A DNA stretch of 64,000 nt, from assembly GCA_052139675.1 (NCBI GenBank), contig JBKQWE010000014.1, positions 1 through 64,000 on the forward strand, read 5' to 3'. This DNA is from JBEKCB01 sp052139675 (GTDB lineage Bacteria; Planctomycetota; Brocadiia; CAIUPP01). The notes beneath the pieces were generated by a model. That model ran no database searches, had not been told where the DNA came from, and worked only from the letters and a program-made list of their open reading frames with translations. Position numbers and translations under genes: made by a program. Every line of letters starts with the position of its first letter. Positions within the stretch are counted from its first letter, which is position 1. This document shows positions 7,456 through 15,150 of this stretch, piece by piece.

Positions 7456-9440
7456 GCGCGCACCACCGCCAGGGAAACCGTCACCCTGGTCACCGTCGCC
7501 GCGCTGTTCACCTTGAAGGCGATGATGCTGCCGGCGGCCAGGCTCGTGCTCCAGCCGGTCAGCGTCGAATCCTGGCCCTTCTGCGCGCTCGAGAGCGTCG
7601 GCAGGTCCGAGGCCGCGATGGACGACGTGGTCGGGAATCCCGCGTACGTCGAGGTCTGGACGTCCACGACGATGCTGCCCGACTGGTCGGCCAGCAGCGT
7701 CACGCGCTGGATCGTGCAGTTGAACGGGATCTCCAGGAATCCCTTCACGCCGGTCGTGATCGCCGAGCCGCCGCCGTCAATCACGAACTCGATCGCATCC
7801 GGAAGCGCCAGCACGTCGCCGCCGCCGGTCAGGTGCGTGCCCTCATGCGCCGTCGGCGTGCGCGCGTTCGTCAGCCTCGAATCGCCGGACGCGACGATCC
7901 CGCCATGCGCTGTGGTCGTCAGCGCGGTGTGCGTATTGAGGTTGCCCTGCACCGTAGAGGCGGAGCCGGCCGGATCGCTCGCCGCCTCGGCCGCCGACTG
8001 CGCCGCGGCCGCCGCGCCGGCCGCATCGCACGCGGCTTCAGCGGTTGAGATCGCAGCGGCCAGCGCCGTCCGCACCGCCTTCTCGCTCGGCACATTGCTG
8101 TCGCTTCCGGGCGATCCGACCGAAGTGACGAGCGCGCTGTTCGGGACGCTCGCCGCAGCGGCAGCCGCCGCAGCACCGGCCGCGTCGCTCGCGGATTCTG
8201 CGGTCGTGATCGCCGAAGCCAGCGCCGTCCGCACCGCCTTCTCGCTCGGCACGTTGCTATCGCTGCCGGGCGATCCCACCGAAGTCACCAGCGCGGCCGC
8301 GGGAATGCTTGCCGCTTCCGCCGCCGTCTGCGCCGCCGCCGCCGCGCCGGAGGCGTCCGCGCCCACGTCGCTCGCCGAGAGCGTCACCGCGCCGACCTTG
8401 CCGCACACGCTCGAGACGACTTGCTGATTATCTATCCGGTTCCAGGAAGCGCCGTTGTAGGTCAGCCAGTCGCCGATGCCATACGCCACGCCGCCGATCG
8501 TGCCCGCGACCGAGCAGACCCAGTATTGCCCCTTCACCGGCAAGACCGGATATGATCCGCCGGAGCAATCGTACGTTCCCTGGTAATCCAGAGCGCCGAG
8601 AATCGCCGCCGGCAGTTGAGTCGTCGGCACCTTGCCGCTCGCGTCCAGTGTAGCAACGCCGTTATCCGCGCCCGCCGCCGTCAGCGGAACGCTCGCCGCC
8701 TCCGCCGCCGACTGTGCTGCTGCCGCAGCGCCGGCGGCGTCCGCGCCGATGCTCGCCGGCGTGATCGGGTCGGAACCGGTCGAAGCATGCGTCGCCGCGT
8801 GCGCGATCGGCGTCCTCGCGTTCGTCAGCCTGGAATCCGTCGAGGCCACGATCCCGCCGTGCGCAGCCGTCGTCAGGTCCGTGTGCGAGAGCAGATCGCT
8901 CTCCAGCGCGTACTCGGGCGGCGAAGTCGGCGCAGAGGTCGGCCCCGAGGTGCCCGCTGCGGTCGGCGAACTCGTCGGCCCGCTCGTCGCCGACGAGGTG
9001 CTCGGCGCTCCGCTCCTCAGATGCAGCTTGATCGTCAACTCGTAGAACCCGCCGGAGCGGACGGTCGTCGGAACCGTGTCGCCGCCGGTGACGAAGCTGC
9101 CGGTCGAAGCCGCCTCGTCGGCGACGGTGACCGGGTCCAGCGTGGCGCTGAGGAAATACGCCGCCCACGCGACGTTTCTTTCGTCGGTGAACGTGAACTC
9201 GTTCAGCGTGCCCTGCGCCTGGTTCCTGAAGAAGCCCTGAACGTCGTTCAGTTCGCTCAAGCGCAGATTCGACCACTTCAACTCGCGCCGCGTGTCGGCC
9301 GAGTCCGCCAGCGCGAAACGATAGAACCCGCCGCTGGCCTTGGGCTGCACGACCTGGTGCGGATCGAGGTTGAGCTGGTCGTTCAGGTCCGGGTTCTGCA
9401 CCCTCGCCGTCACGCCGCTGAGGGAAAATGAAACGCTCAT
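7452..9440 (-). CDS. Phage tail fibre with Thr/Ser linker and duplicated Ala-rich repeats
   Basis: 662 residues from the ATG at 9440 (an upstream in-frame GTG would run through the hairpin at 9460-9494, so I prefer 9440). The N-terminal ~145 residues resemble a distal-tail adaptor. A Thr/Ser/Pro linker follows (about 147-175), then typical fibre repeats: ASIGADAAGAAAAAQSAAEA, CGKVGAVTLSASDVGAD, and two near-identical copies of a segment beginning ALVTSVGSPGSDSNVPSEKA. A module reading HGGIVAS-DSRLTNARTP also occurs twice. The C-terminal ~130 residues form a non-repetitive tip domain. The role, a host-contact fibre, follows from the repeat type; receptor unknown. Confidence 0.75.
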   Translation of the reverse strand: MSVSFSLSGVTARVQNPDLNDQLNLDPHQVVQPKASGGFYRFALADSADTRRELKWSNLRLSELNDVQGFFRNQAQGTLNEFTFTDERNVAWAAYFLSATLDPVTVADEAASTGSFVTGGDTVPTTVRSGGFYELTIKLHLRSGAPSTSSATSGPTSSPTAAGTSGPTSAPTSPPEYALESDLLSHTDLTTAAHGGIVASTDSRLTNARTPIAHAATHASTGSDPITPASIGADAAGAAAAAQSAAEAASVPLTAAGADNGVATLDASGKVPTTQLPAAILGALDYQGTYDCSGGSYPVLPVKGQYWVCSVAGTIGGVAYGIGDWLTYNGASWNRIDNQQVVSSVCGKVGAVTLSASDVGADASGAAAAAQTAAEAASIPAAALVTSVGSPGSDSNVPSEKAVRTALASAITTAESASDAAGAAAAAAAASVPNSALVTSVGSPGSDSNVPSEKAVRTALAAAISTAEAACDAAGAAAAAQSAAEAASDPAGSASTVQGNLNTHTALTTTAHGGIVASGDSRLTNARTPTAHEGTHLTGGGDVLALPDAIEFVIDGGGSAITTGVKGFLEIPFNCTIQRVTLLADQSGSIVVDVQTSTYAGFPTTSSIAASDLPTLSSAQKGQDSTLTGWSTSLAAGSIIAFKVNSAATVTRVTVSLAVVRA

Positions 9441-9459
9441 GGTCCAATCATTCCTATAA

Positions 9460-9494
9460 CCGCCGATGGACGCCGATACGGAGTCCATCGGCGG
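9460..9494. repeat. Perfect inverted repeat between tail tube and tail fibre genes
   Basis: CCGCCGATGGAC (9460-9471) and its exact reverse complement (9483-9494) flank an 11-nt loop. It fills most of the 63-bp gap between two phage genes. No T-run follows on the minus strand, so it is more likely an mRNA-stabilising or translational element, or a mobile word-repeat, than a terminator. It is closely related to the element at 1186-1272. Confidence 0.85.
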
Positions 9495-9503
9495 CTAAAA
9501 ACA

Positions 9504-10061
9504 TTACTCGGCCGTGGTCAGTTCCAGCGTCGGCTCGTCCGTCGGGTTCGCCGAAGTCCGCTTGGCGACGGTCGGGCGCTCCTCGAAGTCCCTGAAGGAG
9601 ACCGCCAGGAGGTCGGCGTCGGCCTTTTCGGAGAACGTCTCGTTCAACTCGTAGCACATCTCGAAGACGATCTCCTCGGCCTGCTCGCCGGTGATCGGCG
9701 AGACACACGTGAACCGGATGCGGACGGTCCGCACGCCGCCGCCGTCGGTGTTGGTGGAAAGCCATGAACTCGCCGCGCCGACGCCGAACAGCGCCTCGTG
9801 TGGCGTGACCGGGTAGTCAGAGCCGCTCGACAGAAATTCCTTGAGCTTCACCCGGAATCTGCCGCCGCACGGCTTAGCCTTGCCGGCCCGGAGCGAGCTG
9901 AGATCCGTCCGGTCCATGACGGCGACGGACTCGCGCTGGGCCACGGCGAAGGACATGTCGCCTTCGTCCACGACGAGCTGAACCGCGTTGGCCGGGCTCG
10001 ACCCGTCCTCGATGGTGATGATCCCATCGGCCATGTTTCTCACGACCGTCTGCCTCGCCAC
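9504..10061 (-). CDS. Putative phage tail tube protein
   Basis: 185 residues from a GTG at 10061, chosen because GGAGG lies 8 nt upstream; an ATG 9 codons further in (10034) is the alternative. The sequence (ITIEDGSSPANAVQLVVDEG, then KLKEFLSSGSDYPVTPHEAL) is compatible with a phage major tail protein, and its place after DUF1320 and terminator-like genes fits. No close family is obvious to me. The protein ends in a Thr-rich tail (PTDEPTLELTTAE), a feature shared with several structural proteins here. Confidence 0.5.
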   Translation of the reverse strand: MARQTVVRNMADGIITIEDGSSPANAVQLVVDEGDMSFAVAQRESVAVMDRTDLSSLRAGKAKPCGGRFRVKLKEFLSSGSDYPVTPHEALFGVGAASSWLSTNTDGGGVRTVRIRFTCVSPITGEQAEEIVFEMCYELNETFSEKADADLLAVSFRDFEERPTVAKRTSANPTDEPTLELTTAE

Positions 10062-10128
10062 GACTCTCACCTCCCAAAAACGTTTTCACCACGACGACAC
10101 GACGAGCACCACGTACGGATTTACCAAC

Positions 10129-10440
10129 CTAGTCTTGCGTCGTGGGTTCGTCCGTCGTGGAGCCGTACGTCGTGTCCGCAGTGGTGAGTCCCGGCGTCGT
10201 CGCTGCGGCCGGCGTGTTGGCTGAGACCGATGCGACCAGCGCGGACTTGTTGGTGGCCATCTGGTTCGCCAGCGACTGGATCTGCGCCTGGAGCGCCGCG
10301 ACCGACTGGGCCGGCTGAGAGGCGACTGTCTGGAGCTGCGCGGTGAGCTGGTCGAGGAGCGCCTCGGCGCTCGCGTCCACCGTCGTCTCCGCCGCCACAG
10401 CCTGGATGATCGAGGTGAGATCAATGCTGACCGTTGCCAT
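10129..10440 (-). CDS. Small coiled-coil phage protein with Thr-rich C-terminus
   Basis: 103 residues from the ATG at 10440 (MATVSIDLTSIIQAV). Residues 20-75 are Gln/Ala/Leu-rich and heptad-like, probably a coiled coil. The last 25 residues are Thr/Ala/Pro-rich (TTADTTYGSTTDEPTTQD). It lies between the lipoprotein/membrane cluster and the tail tube gene. Function unknown; possibly a tail accessory or chaperone. Confidence 0.55.
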   Translation of the reverse strand: MATVSIDLTSIIQAVAAETTVDASAEALLDQLTAQLQTVASQPAQSVAALQAQIQSLANQMATNKSALVASVSANTPAAATTPGLTTADTTYGSTTDEPTTQD

Positions 10441-10545
10441 AGCACGAACTCCTTCCATCAAAAAGAGAGTCAGGAGAATGACGATAGCCCATGGACGATG
10501 GACGATAGACAGGCGCCGGCGTGGGCCATCGTCCCTTGTCCAAGA

Positions 10546-10565
10546 GCGCGCAGCGTACTGCGCGC
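10546..10565. repeat. GC hairpin GCGCGCAG-CGTA-CTGCGCGC, copy 1
   Basis: An 8-bp perfect stem with a CGTA loop, followed by GACATCGTC. A second identical copy with the same flank lies at 11333-11352, inside the start of the lipoprotein reading frame, and a partial copy occurs near 37730. This is a dispersed element rather than a unique terminator. Confidence 0.75.
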
Positions 10566-10579
10566 GACATCGTCGCGGC

Positions 10580-10792
10580 CTACTTGGCCGCCGGCGGAGG
10601 CGCAGCCGACGACGACGCCTTCGGCTTGAACAGCGCGATCAGCCCGACCAGCTTCGCCCAGAGCCACGAGATGATGACGCCGATCTTGGCCAGGACGTGG
10701 TCGGCGATGACCTGGTGCAGCGCGGCGAGAATCCCGAGCACGACGCTGCTCAGCACGCAGCCGAGCAGGAACGCCACGATCAGTTGCAGCAT
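10580..10792 (-). CDS. Small membrane protein, holin-like
   Basis: 70 residues from the ATG at 10792, with GGAGG 6 nt upstream. Two hydrophobic stretches (LIVAFLLGCVLSSVVLGIL and IGVIISWLWAKLVGLIALF) are followed by a charged Lys/Ser/Ala/Pro tail. Size and topology suit a holin or small phage membrane protein. The same frame is open upstream all the way to 11377, so a longer product is formally possible, but the strong internal ribosome site argues for an independent gene. Confidence 0.55.
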   Translation of the reverse strand: MLQLIVAFLLGCVLSSVVLGILAALHQVIADHVLAKIGVIISWLWAKLVGLIALFKPKASSSAAPPPAAK

Positions 10793-11377
10793 CGTCGGCC
10801 TCCATTCTTGCCCGCCGTAGCCTTGGCGTAGGCGGGTCGCTGGACCATTGACCAGGGACGATGGACGATGGTCGGTCGCTAGAACTGCGCCTTTTGCGTC
10901 AGCACCAGCAGCGGCGCCCCGAGCATCAGGCCCAGAAGAATCACGCACACGATCAGGTCCGACCACCAGTTCAGGTCCAGCTTGCCTAGCAGGACGATAA
11001 GGAGCACACCCAAGCATTCGCAGCCGCCAACCGTTAGAAACTTCAGCCAGCCAGGACTCAAACCGAAACTGCACCTGCGTCAGAGACGCAATGCTTCCTT
11101 TCACCTGGTCGCGGAACTGGTCGGTGTCCTGAGAGGATTTCTGGATCGCGTTGATGATCGCCGTATTCTGCTGCGCGAGCGAGACGACCTGTGCCTGGAC
11201 GTCCTTGAGCGTTGAGGCCGTGGTCGAGTCCGGCGCGACGGTCTGCGTCGCCTTCTGCGCCGGCGCAGACGAACAGCCGGCGATGTTCGCCACGACGCAC
11301 ACGACGAACACGACGAGCGGCGTCGTCCAAGTGCGCGCAGCGTACTGCGCGCGACATCGTCTATCGTCCATCGTCAT
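10580..11377 (-). CDS. Composite open frame starting as a small lipoprotein (possible spanin-like), probably frameshifted
   Basis: From the ATG at 11377 the frame encodes a short basic leader and a hydrophobic stretch ending in a lipobox-like NIAGCSS. A coiled-coil segment of about 70 residues follows (LKDVQAQVVSLAQQNTAIIN), as expected of an outer-membrane lysis lipoprotein or similar. Past about 11060 the frame reads Arg/Gly/Pro-rich nonsense and re-enters sense only in the membrane protein at 10792. Sense continues instead in the +1 frame (10879-11061). A lost frame or a programmed shift near 11060 is likely. The first codons are made of the word repeat GACGATGGACGATAG and the GC hairpin. 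Confidence 0.45.
   Translation of the reverse strand: MTMDDRRCRAQYAARTWTTPLVVFVVCVVANIAGCSSAPAQKATQTVAPDSTTASTLKDVQAQVVSLAQQNTAIINAIQKSSQDTDQFRDQVKGSIASLTQVQFRFESWLAEVSNGWRLRMLGCAPYRPARQAGPELVVGPDRVRDSSGPDARGAAAGADAKGAVLATDHRPSSLVNGPATRLRQGYGGQEWRPTMLQLIVAFLLGCVLSSVVLGILAALHQVIADHVLAKIGVIISWLWAKLVGLIALFKPKASSSAAPPPAAK
10879..11061 (-). CDS. Short two-TM protein, TTG start, or frameshifted tail of the upstream lipoprotein
   Basis: 60 residues read from a TTG at 11061: SPGWLKFLTVGG, then two hydrophobic segments (CLGVLLIVLLG and LIVCVILLGLMLGAPLLVL). The composition is clearly membrane-protein-like while the overlapping frame is not. No ribosome site precedes the TTG, so this may instead be the C-terminal part of the lipoprotein reached by a frameshift. 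Holin-like topology; function uncertain. Confidence 0.45.
   Translation of the reverse strand: MSPGWLKFLTVGGCECLGVLLIVLLGKLDLNWWSDLIVCVILLGLMLGAPLLVLTQKAQF
11333..11352. repeat. GC hairpin GCGCGCAG-CGTA-CTGCGCGC, copy 2
   Basis: Identical to the hairpin at 10546-10565, including the GACATCGTC flank. Here it is read in frame as the first residues of the lipoprotein frame. Confidence 0.75.
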
Positions 11378-11385
11378 TTCCTCTC

Positions 11386-11862
11386 TCAAGAAATCCTGAA
11401 CTTACAGACCATCGTCGCCCTGAACTGCCAGAGCTCGATGTGCTTCTGCAGGGCGAGCTTCGGCGCGTAGGACGGTTTCGTGTACTCCGCCTCGGCGAAT
11501 ATCGCCCCGAGGCCGAAATTGTCCGCCCGGAACTGCCGGCTCATGAAATCCTCGAAGCCTTCGGCGAGGTCCACAATATGGCGCGAGTCCTCGCCGGCGG
11601 TGGCCATCTCGATCAGGAACGCGGTGCGGCGCTCGAGTACGGCCGCCGGGCCGCGCTTGCACTTCGCCGGCGGCCAGTAATGCAAGTCCTCCGCCGGCCC
11701 CATCGCGAAGACCGGGCAGACCGCCGGCACGATCTCCATGCGCGTCAGCACGCCCTGGCCGTTGAACCGGAACATCGTTCCGCCCTTCAGCAGCGCGGAC
11801 ATGGCGGAGTCGGCCTGCAGGCGGCTCCAGACGGCGTTCAAGACATCGGTCGAAAGGCCCAT
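11386..11862 (-). CDS. Putative phage tail terminator / head-tail joining protein
   Basis: 158 residues from the ATG at 11862, with GGGAG 9 nt upstream. The opening MGLSTDVLNAVWSRLQADSA and the alternating strands that follow are typical in size and style of minor tail or tail-terminator proteins, which commonly follow DUF1320 in Mu-like maps (Mu gp37 position). I assign it by position and size, not by a diagnostic motif. Confidence 0.45.
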   Translation of the reverse strand: MGLSTDVLNAVWSRLQADSAMSALLKGGTMFRFNGQGVLTRMEIVPAVCPVFAMGPAEDLHYWPPAKCKRGPAAVLERRTAFLIEMATAGEDSRHIVDLAEGFEDFMSRQFRADNFGLGAIFAEAEYTKPSYAPKLALQKHIELWQFRATMVCKFRIS

Positions 11863-11903
11863 CAGAATTTCTCCCAAAGCCGGGTGCTAACCGGGTGCGG
11901 CAT

Positions 11904-12329
11904 TTAGAAACCTCTCGTCTGGCGGCGCGTGAACTGCCGCGGCCGGCCGGAGGCCTTCGCGCCGTGGAAGCGGTCGCCGCGGTCGTCGGCCTTTGGCTCG
12001 CCGAGCGACGCCTGGCCCTTGCCGACTTGCTCCAGGAACGCCACGTCGCGGTCATAACTGTTCTTGACTTCGTCCGGCAGCGACTGCCGGCCGAGGTACA
12101 GGTAGTACAGCGCCAGGCGGACGGCGATGCTCAGCAGCATCGGCGGCACGGTCGCCAGCGGCAGCGGATACTGCGGCGAGATCAGGCCGTCAATCAGCGA
12201 CGACGCCTGGTCGCACGCGGCCTGCAGGACCGTGCCGTTCGGCGAGCCGGTCCCGCCCAGGTCGGACAACTGCGTCAGCTCGGCCGTCGTCTTCACGTTG
12301 GCCAGGTCGGACGGAGAACAATAGCTCAT
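11904..12329 (-). CDS. DUF1320 (Mu gp36-like) head-tail protein
   Basis: 141 residues. The start MSYCSPSDLANVKTTAELTQ and the internal ASSLIDGLISPQYPLPL, then AVRLALYYLYLGR, match the pattern of DUF1320/Mu gp36-like proteins, which act at the head-tail connector. The position directly after the capsid gene agrees. GGGGAG lies just upstream of the ATG. The last ~30 residues are basic (RPRQFTRRQTRGF). Confidence 0.75.
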   Translation of the reverse strand: MSYCSPSDLANVKTTAELTQLSDLGGTGSPNGTVLQAACDQASSLIDGLISPQYPLPLATVPPMLLSIAVRLALYYLYLGRQSLPDEVKNSYDRDVAFLEQVGKGQASLGEPKADDRGDRFHGAKASGRPRQFTRRQTRGF

Positions 12330-12401
12330 CGAGCGTCTCCCATTGCGGATTGGGGAGTGCGGATTGCGGAATCATTCCGTAATCCGCATCCCGGACTTAC
12401 A

Positions 12402-13343
12402 TCACGCCGCGGTCGTCGGGGCGCCGGTCGTGCCCTGCGAACCGTAGGCGAGCCACCACGCGATGGCCTTCACGGCGCCGCGGTAATCCATGCCGAAGTC
12501 GAAGCGCTTCTGGTAGAACACGTTCGGGTCGTCGAGCTTCACCATCGGCGTGAGCGCCAGCGGCCGCCGAACCTGGTTGACCACCGGCTTGATCGGCTTC
12601 GAGCAGTCCAGCATCATCCACTGGTTGCCGGTCCACATCGGCATCTTGATCTGGTTCTCCTTTGGGAACTTCCCGTAGAGCGTCTGGCTGATCTGGCTGG
12701 AGCTGGCCAGCGGCACGTTGAAGAGCTGGTCCACGGTCTGCTCGAGCGCCGGCGAGAAGAGGAAGTGCGTCGGCTGGACCAGGAGCACGATGCCGTCCGG
12801 CCCGACGAAGGTGCTCATCTGCTTGATGCCCGCGTAGACCGCTGCGGCCGAGAGGTAAGCCGCCGTCAGGTTCGACTGCGGAGCGCCGGCGGCGCCCTTC
12901 ATCCCCTGCCAGAGGTGCGAGCTGGAGAAGAACGGCACGCCGTCGAAGCCGACCGACTCGGCGAAGGCGCCGACGCCGAGCTCGTCCTGCACCTGCAGCC
13001 ACGGCTCGAGCACGCCGAGCGCGGCCTGCTGCTGGATCGCCAGCGCGTACGCGCCGGTCACGTCGTCCTCGATGTCCTCGCGCGGCACGCCGATCGTGTG
13101 CTCGAAGGTCAGGTTGCGGACGCTCGCCTCGAACGCGGCCAGGTCCTGGATCACGCGGTCCTTCACCCACTCGCGCATGCGCCCGGTCAGCGCGGCGACC
13201 GGGTAATGCTCGATGCGCGTGGACGACGGCACCGCCGAGGCGATGTCGTCAATCCGGGTCTTCGTGCGCTCGAGCGTCTGCTGAAAGATGGTGTTGAACG
13301 ACACCCACAACGCCTCCAGCGTTGCGGCATTGACTACTGCCAT
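12402..13343 (-). CDS. Mu gpT-like major capsid protein
   Basis: 313 residues from the ATG at 13343, preceded by AGGAG; a longer in-frame start at 13379 lacks a ribosome site. The N-terminal NAATLEALWVSFNTIFQQTL is a clear signature of the Mu-like major head subunit family (gpT). Residues about 70-110 (FEHTIGVPREDIEDD) correspond to the conserved core. The C-terminus ends TTGAPTTAA, the same Thr/Ala tail as the decoration protein upstream. It is preceded by protease and decoration genes as in Mu-like phages. Confidence 0.88.
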   Translation of the reverse strand: MAVVNAATLEALWVSFNTIFQQTLERTKTRIDDIASAVPSSTRIEHYPVAALTGRMREWVKDRVIQDLAAFEASVRNLTFEHTIGVPREDIEDDVTGAYALAIQQQAALGVLEPWLQVQDELGVGAFAESVGFDGVPFFSSSHLWQGMKGAAGAPQSNLTAAYLSAAAVYAGIKQMSTFVGPDGIVLLVQPTHFLFSPALEQTVDQLFNVPLASSSQISQTLYGKFPKENQIKMPMWTGNQWMMLDCSKPIKPVVNQVRRPLALTPMVKLDDPNVFYQKRFDFGMDYRGAVKAIAWWLAYGSQGTTGAPTTAA

Positions 13344-13428
13344 TGCGTCATCTCCTAAAAAAATTCCTGTGCTACACAATCCGCCTTCGCCAAGGCTCCG
13401 GCGGACAAGTCGGCAATCGGCAATTCCG

Positions 13429-13881
13429 TTAGGCCGCGGTCGTCGGCGCAGTAGTCACCGGCAGCGCCGGCTCGACGTACGCGCCGCGCATGTCCACCAG
13501 CACTCCGTAACGGTCCACCGCCTTGATGCGGCCCGCGTACGTGTTCGTGCCGGCGGTCAGCGTCACGGTGTGATCGTCGGAGAAGTACGCCGGCTGGCCG
13601 ACGCTCGCCTGCGTCAGCGTCGCGGCGGCGTCCCAGTACGCGGCCTCCGGCGTGATGATGTCCACGGTCTCAGCGCCGCCGGCTCCGGCGGAATTGTCCA
13701 CCGTCTCGTCGGCGATGCCGCGGAAATGCCGCACGCCCGGGCCGGCCGGAACCGCAAAGCCGGCCGAGTTCAGCGCCACCGCGCCGCCGTTGAAAATCTG
13801 CGTCGCGGCGGCCACGGGCGCCTCATCGCGGTGCAGTTCGTCCACGAACTCCGTGTCCCGGTCAGACGTCAAGTTGCTCAT
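13429..13881 (-). CDS. Capsid decoration protein (DUF2190-like)
   Basis: 150 residues, ATG at 13881 with AGGAG upstream. A GIADETVDNSAGAGGAE segment and the small beta-rich layout (HTVTLTAGTNTYAGRIKAVD) resemble capsid cement proteins of the DUF2190 kind. The gene lies between protease and capsid, the usual place for such a protein. The C-terminus is PVTTAPTTAA, near-identical to the tail of the capsid protein. Confidence 0.6.
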   Translation of the reverse strand: MSNLTSDRDTEFVDELHRDEAPVAAATQIFNGGAVALNSAGFAVPAGPGVRHFRGIADETVDNSAGAGGAETVDIITPEAAYWDAAATLTQASVGQPAYFSDDHTVTLTAGTNTYAGRIKAVDRYGVLVDMRGAYVEPALPVTTAPTTAA

Positions 13882-13948
13882 GCGACTGCTCCTAAAAAAG
13901 AGACCATTGACCCTAGACGACAGACGACGGTCTATCGTCCGCCGTTCC

Positions 13949-15148
13949 CTATCCCGCCATCCGCTTCTTCGTCGCCAGGAACTCCGCCTCCTTCAGGCCC
14001 GCCTGCTCGCAGGCCCAGCGGTCGGCGTCGGAGAGGACCGGCGTCTCGGCGGCGGCCTGGGCGCCGGCCGCGTTCGTCGCGCCTCCGAGCACCGGCGGCA
14101 TGCTGTTGAGGATTTTTCTCGCGCCCTCGAAGTCCTGCATCGCCAGCCGGATGAACGCCTCCCGGTTCGCCGGGGTGATCTTGCGCTCGACGGAGATCGC
14201 GTTCTCGATCAGCTGCTCCGCCGCCGACTGCGCCGGCATCGCCCGCGTCGCCCCGATCAGCGCCAGCAGCTCGGCCAGCGGCTTGTCCGGCGTCGTGCCG
14301 AGCGCATTGCAGATCGAGAGCAGCTTCGTCTCCGCCTCCGCTTTGAGGCTCGTGGTCGAAGAAACCTTCGCCTCGAGCGCCGCAAGCCGGTCGGCGACCG
14401 CCTTCACCACCGCGTCCGCACCGGCGTCCTCCGCAACGCCGATACTGTTGGCGACGGTCTTCGCGTCGAGCACGGAAGCGCTTGCGCGCCCCTCGTTCAT
14501 GGCCGCCGCCAGCAAGGCGAGCAAATTCTGCATGGCTCCGCCCTCCTCTTCTACGCCCGCCGTAGCAGCGGAGCTGCGAAGAGCGGGCTTTTCTGCGACG
14601 GCTGAATCGGGAGCGCTGCTGCGCCCCTCTTCCAATCCCGGAGTCGCGGCGTCGCTGTTCGCGACTGCGGGAAGCGCCTTCTTGAACGGGCGGTTCGTCA
14701 GCGCCACGGAATCGAGCACCCACCGGACGATCCGGCCGGTGACCGGGTCCTTGTAATCCTTCAGCAGGTGCGAGCTGAGGTAGCGGAATTTCCTCTCGCG
14801 GATCAACGCTCGCGCGTCGGCCACCCACTTGATGTGCGCCCAGAGCTCGGTATCGTCCTTCCGCCCTTCGAGGGAATTGATCCAGCCGCCGGACTCGGCG
14901 CTCTTGCCGAGCAGCTTGGCGACCACGCCCTGGTGCTCGTAATCCACCGGCAGGTCCACGCCGTTCGCGCGGCAGGACTGGTTGAAGTACTCGACGATGC
15001 AGCGGATGTCCGCCGGCGTCAGCCGGTACGCGCCGGCCGGATGGCCTTCCCACTCGCCCTGCAAATCCACCTGGTACCAGCCTTCGGCCGGGACCTCGGC
15101 GGGCAGCGCCGCGCCGGTGGAGTCGCTGAACTGTTGCCCGTTTTCCAT
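13949..15148 (-). CDS. Mu I-like prohead protease with C-terminal scaffold region
   Basis: 399 residues. The N-terminal ~170 residues carry the features of Mu gpI-type maturation proteases: YRLTPADIRCIVEYFNQ, then LPVDYEHQG (about 67-75), and the closing SVALTNRPF. Residues about 195-340 are Ala/Glu-rich and helical, as in the scaffold part that such proteases carry fused or as an in-frame internal gene. An ATG inside this part preceded by GGAGG-like sequence (14533, MQNLLALLAAAMNEG) could start a separate scaffold product, as in Mu I/Z. The start lies 2 bp after the portal stop. Confidence 0.82.
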   Translation of the reverse strand: MENGQQFSDSTGAALPAEVPAEGWYQVDLQGEWEGHPAGAYRLTPADIRCIVEYFNQSCRANGVDLPVDYEHQGVVAKLLGKSAESGGWINSLEGRKDDTELWAHIKWVADARALIRERKFRYLSSHLLKDYKDPVTGRIVRWVLDSVALTNRPFKKALPAVANSDAATPGLEEGRSSAPDSAVAEKPALRSSAATAGVEEEGGAMQNLLALLAAAMNEGRASASVLDAKTVANSIGVAEDAGADAVVKAVADRLAALEAKVSSTTSLKAEAETKLLSICNALGTTPDKPLAELLALIGATRAMPAQSAAEQLIENAISVERKITPANREAFIRLAMQDFEGARKILNSMPPVLGGATNAAGAQAAAETPVLSDADRWACEQAGLKEAEFLATKKRMAG

Positions 15149-15150
15149 GG

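Noticed and set aside
5995..8427. 810-codon plus-strand frame across tail genes
   Set aside because: Composition (long Arg/Val/Asp stretches) is that of an antisense shadow; the minus-strand tail proteins are coherent.
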